Positions 1 through 8,501 of a stretch of DNA of 64,000 bases are shown in pieces (within the stretch, counting starts at the first letter, position 1; every line of letters starts with the position of its first letter). This DNA comes from JAIEPW01 sp964471915 (GTDB lineage: Bacteria > Acidobacteriota > Terriglobia > Bryobacterales > Bryobacteraceae). Both the position numbers and the translations under genes were made by a program. The notes beneath the pieces were generated by a model, which was not told where the DNA came from, ran no database searches, and saw only the letters and a list, made by a program, of their open reading frames with translations. Where the stretch lies: contig CAYYID010000008.1 in the NCBI GenBank assembly GCA_964471915.1, forward strand, positions 58,610-122,609. The letters are read 5' to 3'.

Positions 1-2
1 CG

Positions 3-1574
3 TGGTTCTTCGACGGTTCGCGCTCGCGCTCGGCGGCCGTCGCCGGCTCGGGCTACGCCCTCGCGGACTTCATGCTCGGCCTGCCCCAGCGCCTGGAACA
101 GGATTCCGGCCGCACCAACGACCTGCGCGAAAAGAAGTATCACTTCTTCTTCCAGGACGACTGGAAGGTCAACTCCCGGCTGACCCTGAACCTCGGCATG
201 CGCTGGGAGCCCTGGCTGCCGCCTTACGATCTGAAGAACAACCTGGTCGGCTTCGCCCCGGGCCAGCAGTCCACCGTGGCGCCCAACGCGCCGCTCGGCC
301 TGGTCTACCCCGGCGACAAGGGCATCATCCGGTCGGTGTTCCCGCGCGACTGGAACAACCTGGCGCCGCGCATCGGCTTCGCCTATGACTTTGGCGGCAA
401 CGGCAAGACCGTCATCCGCGGCGGCTACGGGATTTTCTACGTGGATCCCGCGCTGACCCTCTATACGCGCACGGTTTCGACGCAGCCGGCGGTGCTGACC
501 ACCGTGCATTTCAACCCGGCGAGTTTCGAGGATCCATACGCGAACTTCCCCGGCGGGACGCCGTTCCCGCGGGCGCGCGTGAGCCCGGAGCAGTTCGGGA
601 ATTTCCGGTTCACCCTGCCGGTAGCCGGCGGGGCCATGGAGCCGCAGACCCGGACCGGGTACTCGCAGAACTGGAACCTGACGGTGGAGCGGCAACTGTT
701 TCAGGACACCGCGATTTCGCTGGGCTACGTCGCGAACCTCGGCGTGAAGATCCTGGCGGCGCGCCAGTTGAACCCGGCGGTCTCGGCTCCCGGAGCGAGT
801 GCGGCCAACGTCAACGCCCGGCGGCTGTACCAGGGCATCGGGTCGATGGAATTCGCCTCGGGCTTTCAGTCGTCGAATTTTCATTCGCTGCAACTCGGCG
901 TGACCAAGCGCTCGCGCAAGGGTCTCACGGTGATCGCCAACTACGTGTTCTCCAAGGTCATCGACAATTCTTCGAGCACGGTGGAAGGCGATGGAAGCTG
1001 GCCGCTGAATCCCTTCAACCTCAACCAGTCGCGCGGCGTCGGCGACTTCGACACCACGCACCGCGCCGTCCTCAGCTTCGTCTATGACCTGCCGAAGACC
1101 AGCTCCTCGAACGGCCTGGTCAAGGGCCTCCTGAACGACTGGCAGCTCAACGGCATCATGACCCTCCGCTCCGGCCTGCCCTTCACCGTCACCAGCGGCG
1201 CCGACCGCGCCTTCGCGGGCATGCCCAACTCCTTCGCCGACCAGATCGGCGACCCCACGCGCCCCGACGGCGCCGATCAGTTGCTGACCTGGTTCAATCC
1301 CGCGGCCTTCCGCCAGGCCACGCTCGGCACCTTCGGCAACCTCGGCCGCAACACCCTCCGCGGACCCGGCTCCGCCGTCATGGACATCTCCGTGTTCAAG
1401 AACATCCCGATCACGGACCGCTTCCGGCTGCAGTTCCGGGCCGAGGCGTTCAACATCCAGAACCGGGCCAACTTCCAGAACCCCAACGGCAACCGGGCCG
1501 CCGGTACGTTTGCGCGCATCACCGCCGCCGACGATCCGCGCGTGTTCCAGTTCGGCCTGAAGCTCGCGTTCTAA
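3..1574 (+). CDS. TonB-dependent receptor, Oar-like, C-terminal part (5' end outside window)
   Basis: The reading frame is open from base 3 and has lost its start at the left edge; 523 residues remain. The text matches the barrel half of acidobacterial Oar/CirA-like receptors: GYALADFMLGLP near the start, repeated WRITPNFTLNYGLRWE-like strands (here LTLNLGMRWEPW), the NWNLTVERQL segment and a terminal aromatic residue (GLKLAF) typical of outer-membrane beta-barrels. It should sit in the outer membrane and import an unknown substrate, possibly a glycan. The next gene starts immediately at its stop (TAAATG). The missing N-terminus would be expected to carry a carboxypeptidase-regulatory-like domain and plug, as in the complete paralogue at 20107. 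Confidence 0.88.
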   Translation, partial: WFFDGSRSRSAAVAGSGYALADFMLGLPQRLEQDSGRTNDLREKKYHFFFQDDWKVNSRLTLNLGMRWEPWLPPYDLKNNLVGFAPGQQSTVAPNAPLGLVYPGDKGIIRSVFPRDWNNLAPRIGFAYDFGGNGKTVIRGGYGIFYVDPALTLYTRTVSTQPAVLTTVHFNPASFEDPYANFPGGTPFPRARVSPEQFGNFRFTLPVAGGAMEPQTRTGYSQNWNLTVERQLFQDTAISLGYVANLGVKILAARQLNPAVSAPGASAANVNARRLYQGIGSMEFASGFQSSNFHSLQLGVTKRSRKGLTVIANYVFSKVIDNSSSTVEGDGSWPLNPFNLNQSRGVGDFDTTHRAVLSFVYDLPKTSSSNGLVKGLLNDWQLNGIMTLRSGLPFTVTSGADRAFAGMPNSFADQIGDPTRPDGADQLLTWFNPAAFRQATLGTFGNLGRNTLRGPGSAVMDISVFKNIPITDRFRLQFRAEAFNIQNRANFQNPNGNRAAGTFARITAADDPRVFQFGLKLAF

Positions 1575-2396
1575 ATGCTGACGCGGCGCGGCCTGCTCGC
1601 CTCCTCGATCGCCCTCCCCGCCTTCGGGCGCGGAGGGCGATTGCGTCCGGCCTGCCAGACCAATGCCTGGGAGGCGGACCCGGCCAACTTTGAGACACTG
1701 CTCGCGGTGCTCCGCCGCATCCGGGCGCTCGACTTCGAGGGCGCGGAGTGCAACGTCCGGTTCCTGAAGACGCAGCTTGCCGACCCCGCCGCCGGACGCC
1801 GCCGCATCGCCGCCACCGGCGTCGAACTGGTCGGCGCGCACACCGGACTCGAGGGGTTCTCCGAGACAGCCCTAGCAGCGGTTGCCGAATCAGCCGCGGG
1901 CGCGGCGAGCCTGGGCGTCCCCTTCCTCGTCCTCAGCCACGGCTGGAAGCCCGGCGAGGCCCGCGACATCCCCGCCAAGATCACCGCGCTGCGTGCTTTG
2001 CTCGATCGCGTGCGCGGCATCTGGATCGCTTACCACAACCATGCCTGGGAGTTCGAGAACCGCGAAGTGGAAATGACCGCCCTGCTCGAAGGCGTCCCGA
2101 AGCTGAAACTGCTGTGGGACTCCGGCCACGCCTGGAAGGGCGGCTGTGACCCCGCCGCGTTCTTCCGAAAGCACCACCAACGAGTAGTGGGTATCCACCT
2201 CCGCGACTTCTCCGGTGACTCCCCCGTGCCGCTCGGCCAGGGGACCTTCCCGCACCCCGAACTAGCCCGGGAGATCAGGAAATCCGGCTGGTCCGGCTGG
2301 CTGATCAACGAGGACGAGCGCCCCGGCCAGCCCCGCCCCGAGGAGCGCGCCACCGGCCCTTCCCGTAGCCACCTGCGCAAGGTGTACGGCATCTAG
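1575..2396 (+). CDS. Secreted sugar phosphate isomerase/epimerase-like TIM barrel
   Basis: 273 residues. The N-terminus has a twin-arginine-like signal (MLTRRGLLASSIALPAF), so export is likely. The rest reads as a xylose-isomerase-like/AP endonuclease 2 fold: YHNHAWEF at 153-160, WDSGHAWKGG at 181-190 and HLRDF at 208-212 supply the His/Asp/Glu metal ligands usual for the family. The ATG directly follows the TAA of the TonB receptor, so the two are probably cotranscribed, which fits uptake plus conversion of a carbohydrate. The exact substrate cannot be read from the sequence. Confidence 0.8.
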   Translation: MLTRRGLLASSIALPAFGRGGRLRPACQTNAWEADPANFETLLAVLRRIRALDFEGAECNVRFLKTQLADPAAGRRRIAATGVELVGAHTGLEGFSETALAAVAESAAGAASLGVPFLVLSHGWKPGEARDIPAKITALRALLDRVRGIWIAYHNHAWEFENREVEMTALLEGVPKLKLLWDSGHAWKGGCDPAAFFRKHHQRVVGIHLRDFSGDSPVPLGQGTFPHPELAREIRKSGWSGWLINEDERPGQPRPEERATGPSRSHLRKVYGI

Positions 2397-2422
2397 TTTT
2401 TGAGTTACGATAGTCGGACACG

Positions 2423-3517
2423 ATGCCGTTCCGTACCGACGACGTCCGCATCCTCGAAACCCGGGAGCTGCTGCATCCCGGCGCTCTGCTGGCCGAGGTT
2501 CCGCTGCCCGAGGCCGGCGCCCGCCTGATCTACGACACCCGCCACCAGATCCACAAAGCGGTCCACGGGCACGACCCGCGGCTGGTGGTGATCGCCGGAC
2601 CGTGCTCCATCCACGATCCCGCGGCGGCGCTCGACTACGGCGCACGCCTGCTGGAGATAGCGCGCGACTTCACCGCCGATCTGCTGATCGTGATGCGCGT
2701 CTATTTCGAGAAGCCCCGCACCACCATCGGCTGGAAGGGCCTGATCAACGATCCGCTGCTCGACAACAGCTTCCAGATCAACGAAGGGCTGCGCCGCGCG
2801 CGTAAGCTGCTGGCGGACCTCACTGCGCTCGGCCTCCCCTGCGGCACCGAGTTCCTCGACATGATCACGCCGCAGTACATCGGCGACCTCATCAGTTGGG
2901 GCGCCATCGGCGCGCGCACCACCGAGAGCCAGGTGCACCGCGAACTCGCCAGCGGCCTGTCGTGTCCCGTCGGCTTCAAGAACGGCACCGACGGCAACGT
3001 ACGCATCGCCATGGACGCTGTGCGCGCCGCGCGCGAAGCGCACCACTTCCTGTCGGTCACCAAGGCCGGCCACTCGGCGATCGTGTGCACCAAGGGCAAC
3101 AAGGATTGCCACGTCATCCTGCGCGGCGGCAAGCTGCCGAACTTCGACGAGGAGTCCGTGGAGGCGGCCCTGCTCACGCTGCGCGCCCACAAGCTGCCGG
3201 ACCGCGTGATGGTCGATTGCTCCCACGCCAACAGCATGAAGAACTACCGGCTGCAGGGCGCGGTCGCGCGCAACGTCGCGGCGCAGGTGGCGGGTGGACA
3301 GTCCGGGATCTTCGGCGTGATGCTCGAGAGCAACCTCGTGGCCGGACGCCAGGACCTCGTGCTCGGCCGGGAACTGCGCTACGGGCAGAGCATCACCGAC
3401 GGGTGCATCGACCTCGCCGAGACGCGCGGCGTCTTCGAGATCCTGGCGGAGGCGGCGGCGCGCCGGCGGCAGCACCTGGGGTCCGCGCACGCGGCGCACG
3501 ACGCGGTGAATTCGTAA
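2423..3517 (+). CDS. aroG: 3-deoxy-7-phosphoheptulonate synthase (class I, AroG type)
   Basis: 364 residues, close to the length of E. coli AroG/F/H. It condenses phosphoenolpyruvate with erythrose 4-phosphate, the first step of the shikimate pathway, in the cytoplasm. Family motifs are all present: IAGPCSIHDP at 57-66 (metal-binding Cys), EKPRTTIGWKGLIND at 96-110 (PEP site), GARTTESQVHRELASGLS at 163-180 and a DCSHANSMK block near 270. The start ATG at 2423 places the usual N-terminal extension that carries the amino-acid feedback site in the type I-alpha enzymes. Which aromatic amino acid inhibits it is not evident. It stands alone; no other aro gene is nearby. Confidence 0.95.
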   Translation: MPFRTDDVRILETRELLHPGALLAEVPLPEAGARLIYDTRHQIHKAVHGHDPRLVVIAGPCSIHDPAAALDYGARLLEIARDFTADLLIVMRVYFEKPRTTIGWKGLINDPLLDNSFQINEGLRRARKLLADLTALGLPCGTEFLDMITPQYIGDLISWGAIGARTTESQVHRELASGLSCPVGFKNGTDGNVRIAMDAVRAAREAHHFLSVTKAGHSAIVCTKGNKDCHVILRGGKLPNFDEESVEAALLTLRAHKLPDRVMVDCSHANSMKNYRLQGAVARNVAAQVAGGQSGIFGVMLESNLVAGRQDLVLGRELRYGQSITDGCIDLAETRGVFEILAEAAARRRQHLGSAHAAHDAVNS

Positions 3518-3542
3518 TCGCCCAGCCGTGTACTCTGAGGGA

Positions 3543-3764
3543 ATGAAAGTCTCTGAGGCCCGCCGGAGGTTGTCGTCCCTTGTCGACGACCTGCCCGAAG
3601 GTGGAATCCTTCTCACCAAGCGCGGCGAGCCCTGTGCTCGACTGGTGCCGGTCCGGAAGAACCGCCCGGGACGGTACGTTACGGGTCCCCTGTTGAAGGG
3701 CAAGGGCCATCCTGGCCCGAGGTGCCCTTCGGCGGAGACGCCGTATGACCTCCTGTTTCCTTGA
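3543..3764 (+). CDS. Phd/YefM-type antitoxin, apparently solitary
   Basis: 73 residues from ATG 3543. The text KVSEARRRLSSLVDDL...ILLTKRGEPCARLVPV is the DNA-binding N-terminal half of Phd/YefM antitoxins, and the tail ETPYDLLFP resembles the toxin-binding end seen in PIN-associated members. Such antitoxins normally sit just upstream of a PIN or RelE toxin and repress their own promoter. Here only 29 nt separate its stop from the convergent threonine aldolase gene, so no toxin gene follows. It may be an orphan left after toxin loss, or it may act on a toxin elsewhere. Confidence 0.7.
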   Translation: MKVSEARRRLSSLVDDLPEGGILLTKRGEPCARLVPVRKNRPGRYVTGPLLKGKGHPGPRCPSAETPYDLLFP

Positions 3765-3793
3765 GATCACGCTTTAAGCGTTTGACAAGCGAT

Positions 3794-4828
3794 TCAGGCG
3801 CGGACCCCGGCGATCGCTTCCGCCACCACCACCGCCGCCCGGACGCAATCCTCGCGGCTCACATCGGCGTGCGACACCGCCCGCATCAGCGACCCGCCCA
3901 CCCCGTTCATCAGGACCCCGGCCGCCTTCAGCCGCGCGCTCAGCTCCGCCGGCGCCACCCCGGTGCCCGCGATGTCGAAGATCACGATGTTCGTCGCCGG
4001 CTCCCAAACCGACACGCCGGGGATCGTCCCGAGTTCCGCGGCCAGCAGCCGCGCGTGGCTGTGGTCCTCGCCGAGCCGGGCGGGCATCTCCTCCAGCGCG
4101 ATCAGCCCCGCCGCCGCCAGAATCCCCGCCTGCCGCATGCCGCCGCCCAGGCGCTTACGGTACATGCGCGCGCGGGCGATGTCCTTAGTGCGCCCCGCGA
4201 GGATCGACCCGACCGGCGCGCGCAGTCCCTTGGACAGGCAGAACATCACCGAGTCGACATCCCGCGCAATGCGCGCCAGCGTGGACCCCGTCGCCGCCAC
4301 CGCGTTGAACACCCGCGCGCCGTCCATGTGCACCTTCAACCCGCGCGCGTGGGCCTCGTGGCAGATCTCGTCGATGGTCTCCTGCGGATACACCGTGCCG
4401 CCGGCCATGTTGTGCGTGTTCTCGATCTCCACCAGCGTGGTGGGCGCGCAGTGCGGCCCGTCCGGACGCAGGTAGCGCGCCACCGTGGCCCAGTCGAGGA
4501 TCCCGTTCGCGGTGGGGATCGCGCGCACCAGGCACCCCGCGAACCAGCCGGTCATCGACAGCTCCCAGTCGAGGATGTGCGCCCGGGCGTCGCAGATCAC
4601 TTCCTCTCCGTGGTTCGTGTGCAGCTTGATGGCGATGGTGTTGCCCATCGAGCCGGTGGGCACGAACAGCGCCGCTTCCTTGCCGGCGATCTCCGCCGCG
4701 CGCTGCTCCAGGCGGTTGACCGTGGGGTCCTCGCCGTACACGTCGTCGCCCACCTCCGCCGCGGCCATCGCCGCGCGCATCGCCGCCGTGGGCTTGGTCA
4801 CCGTATCGCTTCTGAGATCGATCGTCAT
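3794..4828 (-). CDS. ltaE: Low-specificity L-threonine aldolase (PLP)
   Basis: 344 residues. It cleaves L-threonine/allo-threonine to glycine and acetaldehyde and belongs to the fold-type I PLP enzymes. The start MTIDLRSDTVTKPT is the family signature; the Schiff-base lysine is K200 in FCLSKGLRAPVGS, and HMDGAR near 167-172 supplies the PLP-pairing aspartate. An in-frame extension runs upstream to 5158, but it lies entirely inside hemW and is Arg/Gly-rich nonsense, so ATG 4828 is the start. That ATG overlaps the hemW stop (ATGA), indicating translational coupling in the cyaY-hemW-ltaE operon. Confidence 0.93.
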   Translation of the reverse strand: MTIDLRSDTVTKPTAAMRAAMAAAEVGDDVYGEDPTVNRLEQRAAEIAGKEAALFVPTGSMGNTIAIKLHTNHGEEVICDARAHILDWELSMTGWFAGCLVRAIPTANGILDWATVARYLRPDGPHCAPTTLVEIENTHNMAGGTVYPQETIDEICHEAHARGLKVHMDGARVFNAVAATGSTLARIARDVDSVMFCLSKGLRAPVGSILAGRTKDIARARMYRKRLGGGMRQAGILAAAGLIALEEMPARLGEDHSHARLLAAELGTIPGVSVWEPATNIVIFDIAGTGVAPAELSARLKAAGVLMNGVGGSLMRAVSHADVSREDCVRAAVVVAEAIAGVRA

Positions 4829-5907
4829 TCGAGAAACTCCGCGAAAACCTCGTTCGACACCATCACGCCGCGCCGCGTCAGCCGCACCGTCGCGCCGTCG
4901 TCCTCCAGCACCCCGCCCCGCACCAGCCGCGCGATCCGCTCCCCGTACCGCTCCCGCTCGGCGGGCGTCGGGTTCACGCCGCGCTCCAGCCGCAGGCCGA
5001 CGAAGAACTTCTCCTCCGCCGGATCCGCCTCCGTGCGCTCCTCCGCCGGATCCTCCCGCGCCACGTACTCGGCGGGCGACTCTACATTCTGCCACCGCCG
5101 CGCGCCGTCGAAGGAATGGGCGTCTGCGCCGAAGCCGAAGTACGGCTCCCGGTTCCAATACTTCAGGTTGTGCCGGGAGGAACTGCCGAGCCGCGCGAAG
5201 TTCGAAATCTCGTAGCGCTCGATGCCGAGCCGCGCCAGCTCGTCCACCGCCGTCTCGTACATTTCCGCGATCGCGTCATCGGCAGGCACCGCGCCGGCCG
5301 AATACCGCGACCCGTGGTTCAGGATCTCCAGGCCCAGGTTGCTGTCCGCATCCACCTCCAGCATGTACACCGAGACATGCGGCGGGGCGAGCCTCTCGAT
5401 CCAGGCCAGCGACTCGCGCCAGCTCGCCGGCGTCTGCCCCGGCAATCCCGCAATCAGATCGAGGTTGATCTCGCCTAGCCCGTGCTCGCGGAGCAGATTC
5501 ACATCGGCCGCCACCTGCGCGGCGTTGTGCCGGCGGCCCGTGCGCTTGAGTTCGAAGTCCACAAAGGACTGTACACCCAGCGAGACGCGGTTGATTCCCG
5601 CCCGCCGCCACGCCGCGACCTTGGCGCGATCGAACGACCCCGGGGCCGCCTCCACGGTCGCCTCGACCCACTCGCGGCCCGGCACCGCGGCCAGCAGGTC
5701 CTCGAACACCGCGGGCTCCATCAGACTCGGGGTCCCGCCGCCGAGATAGACCGTCTCCGGACGCCAGGGCCACACGGTTGCGGTCAGCTCGCGCTTCATC
5801 TTCGCCAGGTAATCGCCCTCCAGGCTCCGCGGGAACACTCCCGAGGCGAAGTTGCAGTACGTGCACTTCTGCCCGCAGAACGGAAACGAGAGGTAGACCC
5901 CCGGCAT
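4825..5907 (-). CDS. hemW: HemW-type radical SAM heme chaperone
   Basis: 360 residues. The radical SAM cluster motif is at the N-terminus: C11, C15 and C18 in CGQKCTYCNF. True coproporphyrinogen oxidases HemN have a fourth cysteine two residues later (CxC); here that position is Phe, which marks HemW, a heme-binding/transfer protein often misannotated as HemN. YLGGGTPS and SLGVQSF motifs follow in the usual order, and the C-terminal HemN_C region is present. The ATG abuts the cyaY stop codon, so an iron-handling protein and a heme chaperone share a transcript. Confidence 0.92.
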   Translation of the reverse strand: MPGVYLSFPFCGQKCTYCNFASGVFPRSLEGDYLAKMKRELTATVWPWRPETVYLGGGTPSLMEPAVFEDLLAAVPGREWVEATVEAAPGSFDRAKVAAWRRAGINRVSLGVQSFVDFELKRTGRRHNAAQVAADVNLLREHGLGEINLDLIAGLPGQTPASWRESLAWIERLAPPHVSVYMLEVDADSNLGLEILNHGSRYSAGAVPADDAIAEMYETAVDELARLGIERYEISNFARLGSSSRHNLKYWNREPYFGFGADAHSFDGARRWQNVESPAEYVAREDPAEERTEADPAEEKFFVGLRLERGVNPTPAERERYGERIARLVRGGVLEDDGATVRLTRRGVMVSNEVFAEFLE

Positions 5908-6234
5908 TTAGAGCGTGACTTCTTCGCCGAGTTGCTCGCCGATGGCCGCCCCGATCAGCTCCGCCAGCGACCGCGCCGACTCCGTGTGCACGAAGGCGCC
6001 GCGCGCTGCGTCCCAATCCAGCTTGAAGCTCTTCGAGTGCGCCGACACCCAGATCTGCTTCACCGGCGAGTTCGGACTCACCACGAACTTCGCCCGCGGC
6101 TCCTCGAACTCGATCGCCAGCGCCCCGTTGTTGAGGTCGGCCTCGAAGTCCCATTGTTCTGACGCCCGCAGCAGCTTCCGGTGCAGCCCCTCCAGCGCGT
6201 CATCGGCCTTTAGTGCAAACTCCTGATCGTCCAT
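5908..6234 (-). CDS. cyaY: Frataxin/CyaY family iron-binding protein
   Basis: 108 residues, matching the usual 105-120 for bacterial CyaY. The fold signature is readable: an acidic N-terminal helix with Asp/Glu residues (the iron-binding ridge), FEADLNNGALAIEFEE, VSPNSPVKQIWVSAHS and the conserved W in FKLDWDAARGAFV. Frataxins modulate IscS-dependent Fe-S cluster assembly. It is the first gene of a minus-strand operon with hemW and ltaE and is divergent from bshC (77 nt apart). The family is typical of gamma-proteobacteria and mitochondria, so its occurrence here is worth noting; the assignment rests on motif reading only. Confidence 0.82.
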   Translation of the reverse strand: MDDQEFALKADDALEGLHRKLLRASEQWDFEADLNNGALAIEFEEPRAKFVVSPNSPVKQIWVSAHSKSFKLDWDAARGAFVHTESARSLAELIGAAIGEQLGEEVTL

Positions 6235-6311
6235 GGATAACGACCAAGATAACGTTTTTCGGCAACTTCCGTCCTAGAGAAGTCATCTGTTACCCTTGGA
6301 CTCGTCCGCGC

Positions 6312-7841
6312 ATGGAATCCCACTGCATCCCCCAGACGCGCTTGCCGGGCACGTCGCGGCTCTTTGCCGACTACGTGACCCACTACGACCGTCTGGCGCG
6401 GTTCTACGCGCATGACCCCTTCGATCCCGAATCCCTGACGCGGGCCGCGGCCGCCATCGACTTCCCGGCCGACCGGCGGGCGGCCATCGTCGCCGCGCTC
6501 CGCGCGCAGAACGGCGATTCGCCCGCCCTGGAGCTGCTCGCGAAACCGGGCACCGTGGCCGTGGTGACCGGACAGCAGGTCGGCTTCTTCGGCGGACCGC
6601 TCTATACGGTCTTCAAGGCGTTGAGCGCCGCTCGCCTGGCGCGCGAGCTCACCGCGCGGGGGCAAGCCGCGGTGCCGGTGTTCTGGCTCGCTACCGAGGA
6701 TCACGACTTCGAGGAGATCCACCGCGCCTGGGTCTTCGACGCCCAGCGCCGACCGGTGCCCCTGGACGTCACCGCCACCCCGGACGGCCCCGAGCCGGTG
6801 GGCCGGATCTGGATCTCGCAGGTCCCCCTGGACGGCCTGCGCGCCGCGCTTTCCGGCTTTCCGTTCGCGGATGAAGCCGTCGCGCTCGCCGAACGCGCCT
6901 ACCAGCCTGGCCGGACCTTGGGCGAGGCCTTTCACGCCTTCGTCAAGGAACTGCTGGCGCCGCTCGGGCTCTTGTTTCTCGATCCCCTGGATGCCGCCGT
7001 CCGCCGCATCGGAGCCCCGTTCCTCGAAGGCGTCCAGTCGCGCGCCCCGGAGATCCGGGCGATGCTGGCGGAGCGCTCGCGCGAACTCGAACAGGCGGGC
7101 TACCACGCGCAGGTTCTGGTGGACGCCGACTCGACGCTCCTGTTTTCGCTCGCCGGCGGCCACCGCCAGCCGATGAAGAAGCCGGTTTCCGGCGACCTGA
7201 TCTCGCCGAACGCGCTGTTGCGCCCCGTGCTGCAGGATTACCTGCTGCCGACGGTTGCGTACTTCGGCGGGCCGGCCGAGGTCGCCTACCTGGCGCAGTC
7301 GCAGGTTCTGTACGGCGACCTGCTGGGCCGCATGCCGGTGGTCTTTCCGCGCGCCGGCTTCACGCTGCTCGACACGCGTACGCGGAAGCTGCTCACGCGC
7401 TACCAGCTCGATGTTCTGGACGTGTGCGTCCACCCCGACAAGCTCCGCGACCGCATCGCCTCGGTGCTGGTGCCGGAAGAACTCCACCGCGCGCTCGACG
7501 GCGCCTCCGCCGACATCGCCGCGCGGCTGGAAGCGCTCACCGGCCGGCTCGAAACGTTCGACGCGTCGCTCGCGAAGTCGTTGACGCGGAGCCGGGCCAA
7601 GATTCTGTACCAGCTCGGCAAGATCCAGCACAAAACCGCGCGGGAAACGCTCCGCCGCGACGACCGCGCCCGCGCCGAGGCCGAGTACCTGATCGGATCG
7701 CTGTACCCGCACCGGCACTTGCAGGAGCGCTTCTACTCGGTGCTCCCATTCCTCGCCGAGCACGGCTTCGGATTGATCCCGGAACTGCTCGATGCGGTGC
7801 AGCTCGCGTGCCCGGACCATCAGGTCCTGCACCTCAGCTAG
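6312..7841 (+). CDS. bshC: Bacillithiol biosynthesis cysteine-adding enzyme BshC
   Basis: 509 residues from ATG 6312; an upstream in-frame start at 6213 would run into cyaY on the other strand and lacks family similarity. BshC joins cysteine to glucosaminyl-malate in the last step of bacillithiol synthesis. Diagnostic text: VTGQQVGFFGGPLYTV at 86-101 and FWLATEDHDFEEIHRA at 124-139, both nucleotide-fold motifs of the family, followed by the long C-terminal coiled coil. bshA and bshB are not in the window. Its presence suggests that bacillithiol, not glutathione, is the low-molecular-weight thiol for the neighbouring rhodanese and peroxidase genes. Confidence 0.93.
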   Translation: MESHCIPQTRLPGTSRLFADYVTHYDRLARFYAHDPFDPESLTRAAAAIDFPADRRAAIVAALRAQNGDSPALELLAKPGTVAVVTGQQVGFFGGPLYTVFKALSAARLARELTARGQAAVPVFWLATEDHDFEEIHRAWVFDAQRRPVPLDVTATPDGPEPVGRIWISQVPLDGLRAALSGFPFADEAVALAERAYQPGRTLGEAFHAFVKELLAPLGLLFLDPLDAAVRRIGAPFLEGVQSRAPEIRAMLAERSRELEQAGYHAQVLVDADSTLLFSLAGGHRQPMKKPVSGDLISPNALLRPVLQDYLLPTVAYFGGPAEVAYLAQSQVLYGDLLGRMPVVFPRAGFTLLDTRTRKLLTRYQLDVLDVCVHPDKLRDRIASVLVPEELHRALDGASADIAARLEALTGRLETFDASLAKSLTRSRAKILYQLGKIQHKTARETLRRDDRARAEAEYLIGSLYPHRHLQERFYSVLPFLAEHGFGLIPELLDAVQLACPDHQVLHLS

Positions 7842-7845
7842 CGCG

Positions 7846-8223
7846 CTACTTCTCGAGCGGATAGCCTTTGGCTTTCCACTCGTTGAGGCCGCACGAAGCA
7901 ATCACCGTAAAGCCTGCCTTCTCCAGGATCCCGCGCGCCTTCTCCGCCCGCACGCCCCGCGCGCACGCCGTGATCACCGGCTTGTCCTTCGCCAGCTCGC
8001 CGAGCCGCGCTTCCAGTTGCCCCACCGGGATGTTCTTGTAGCCCTTGATGGATCCCATGGCTTCAATCTCGGCGGGCTCCCGCACGTCGAGGAACTGGAA
8101 CTTGCCCTTCTCTTTATCGAGCAGGGCCTTCAGCTCGTCGGCGTTGACGTGCTTGGGGCCGGGCTTGGCGTCCTGCGCGAAAACCAGGGCGGCGAGGAGG
8201 AGGGCCGAGAGCAGGGTCTTCAT
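7846..8223 (-). CDS. Secreted single-domain rhodanese
   Basis: 125 residues with a clear Sec signal peptide (MKTLLSALLLAALVFAQ). One rhodanese domain fills the mature protein: FLDVREPAEIE near 45-54 and the active-site loop TACARGVR with catalytic C87. GLNEWKAKGYPL closes the fold. It would move sulfane sulfur or act as a thiol redox protein in the periplasm. It ends 4 nt from bshC in convergent orientation and is divergent from the small gene at 8256, which precedes a second rhodanese fused to a DedA membrane domain, so sulfur-transfer functions cluster here. Confidence 0.88.
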   Translation of the reverse strand: MKTLLSALLLAALVFAQDAKPGPKHVNADELKALLDKEKGKFQFLDVREPAEIEAMGSIKGYKNIPVGQLEARLGELAKDKPVITACARGVRAEKARGILEKAGFTVIASCGLNEWKAKGYPLEK

Positions 8224-8248
8224 ATCGAGAGCATAACACCCCTATACT
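8219..8248 (+). promoter_or_regulatory. Possible sigma-70 promoter for the 8256 gene
   Basis: A TATACT hexamer at 8243-8248 lies 7 nt before ATG 8256, with TTCATA 18 nt upstream at 8219-8224. If used, transcription would start at or next to the ATG, giving a leaderless or nearly leaderless mRNA; no Shine-Dalgarno sequence is visible. Read by eye only. Confidence 0.3.
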
Positions 8249-8255
8249 GGTGTAT

Positions 8256-8501
8256 ATGGCACGCGGTTGGGAGTCCAAGTCGGTAGAAGCGCAAATGGAA
8301 CTCCGCGAGGCCGCCGCCCGGCAGGTCCGGCGGGAGCCCACGGCCGAGCAGGTGGAAAGCAAGTCCCGGCGCGAAGGCATCGAACTCTCCCGCACGCGCA
8401 TCGCGAACGAGATCGCCGCCGCCACGCATCCCCGGCGGATTGAGCAACTGCAACTGGCCATGGCTCACCTGGACCGGCAGCTCGCCGACCTCGATGCCTG
8501 A
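8256..8501 (+). CDS. Small conserved-looking hypothetical protein
   Basis: 81 residues from ATG 8256 (a GTG two codons earlier is also possible). The protein is highly charged and helical (ESKSVEAQMELREAAARQ, then a long amphipathic C-terminal helix ending in LAMAHLDRQLADLDA), with no membrane segment or recognised domain. Its 3' end overlaps the start of the DedA-rhodanese gene by 8 nt (ATGCCTGA), so the two are translationally coupled. Function unknown; a partner or regulator of the fusion protein would fit the arrangement, but this is only inference. Confidence 0.6.
   Translation: MARGWESKSVEAQMELREAAARQVRREPTAEQVESKSRREGIELSRTRIANEIAAATHPRRIEQLQLAMAHLDRQLADLDA

Noticed and set aside
3770..3782. 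ACGCTTTAAGCGT palindrome as a terminator between convergent genes
   Set aside because: Only a 4-bp stem is possible once a loop is allowed, and there is no T-run; too weak to call.
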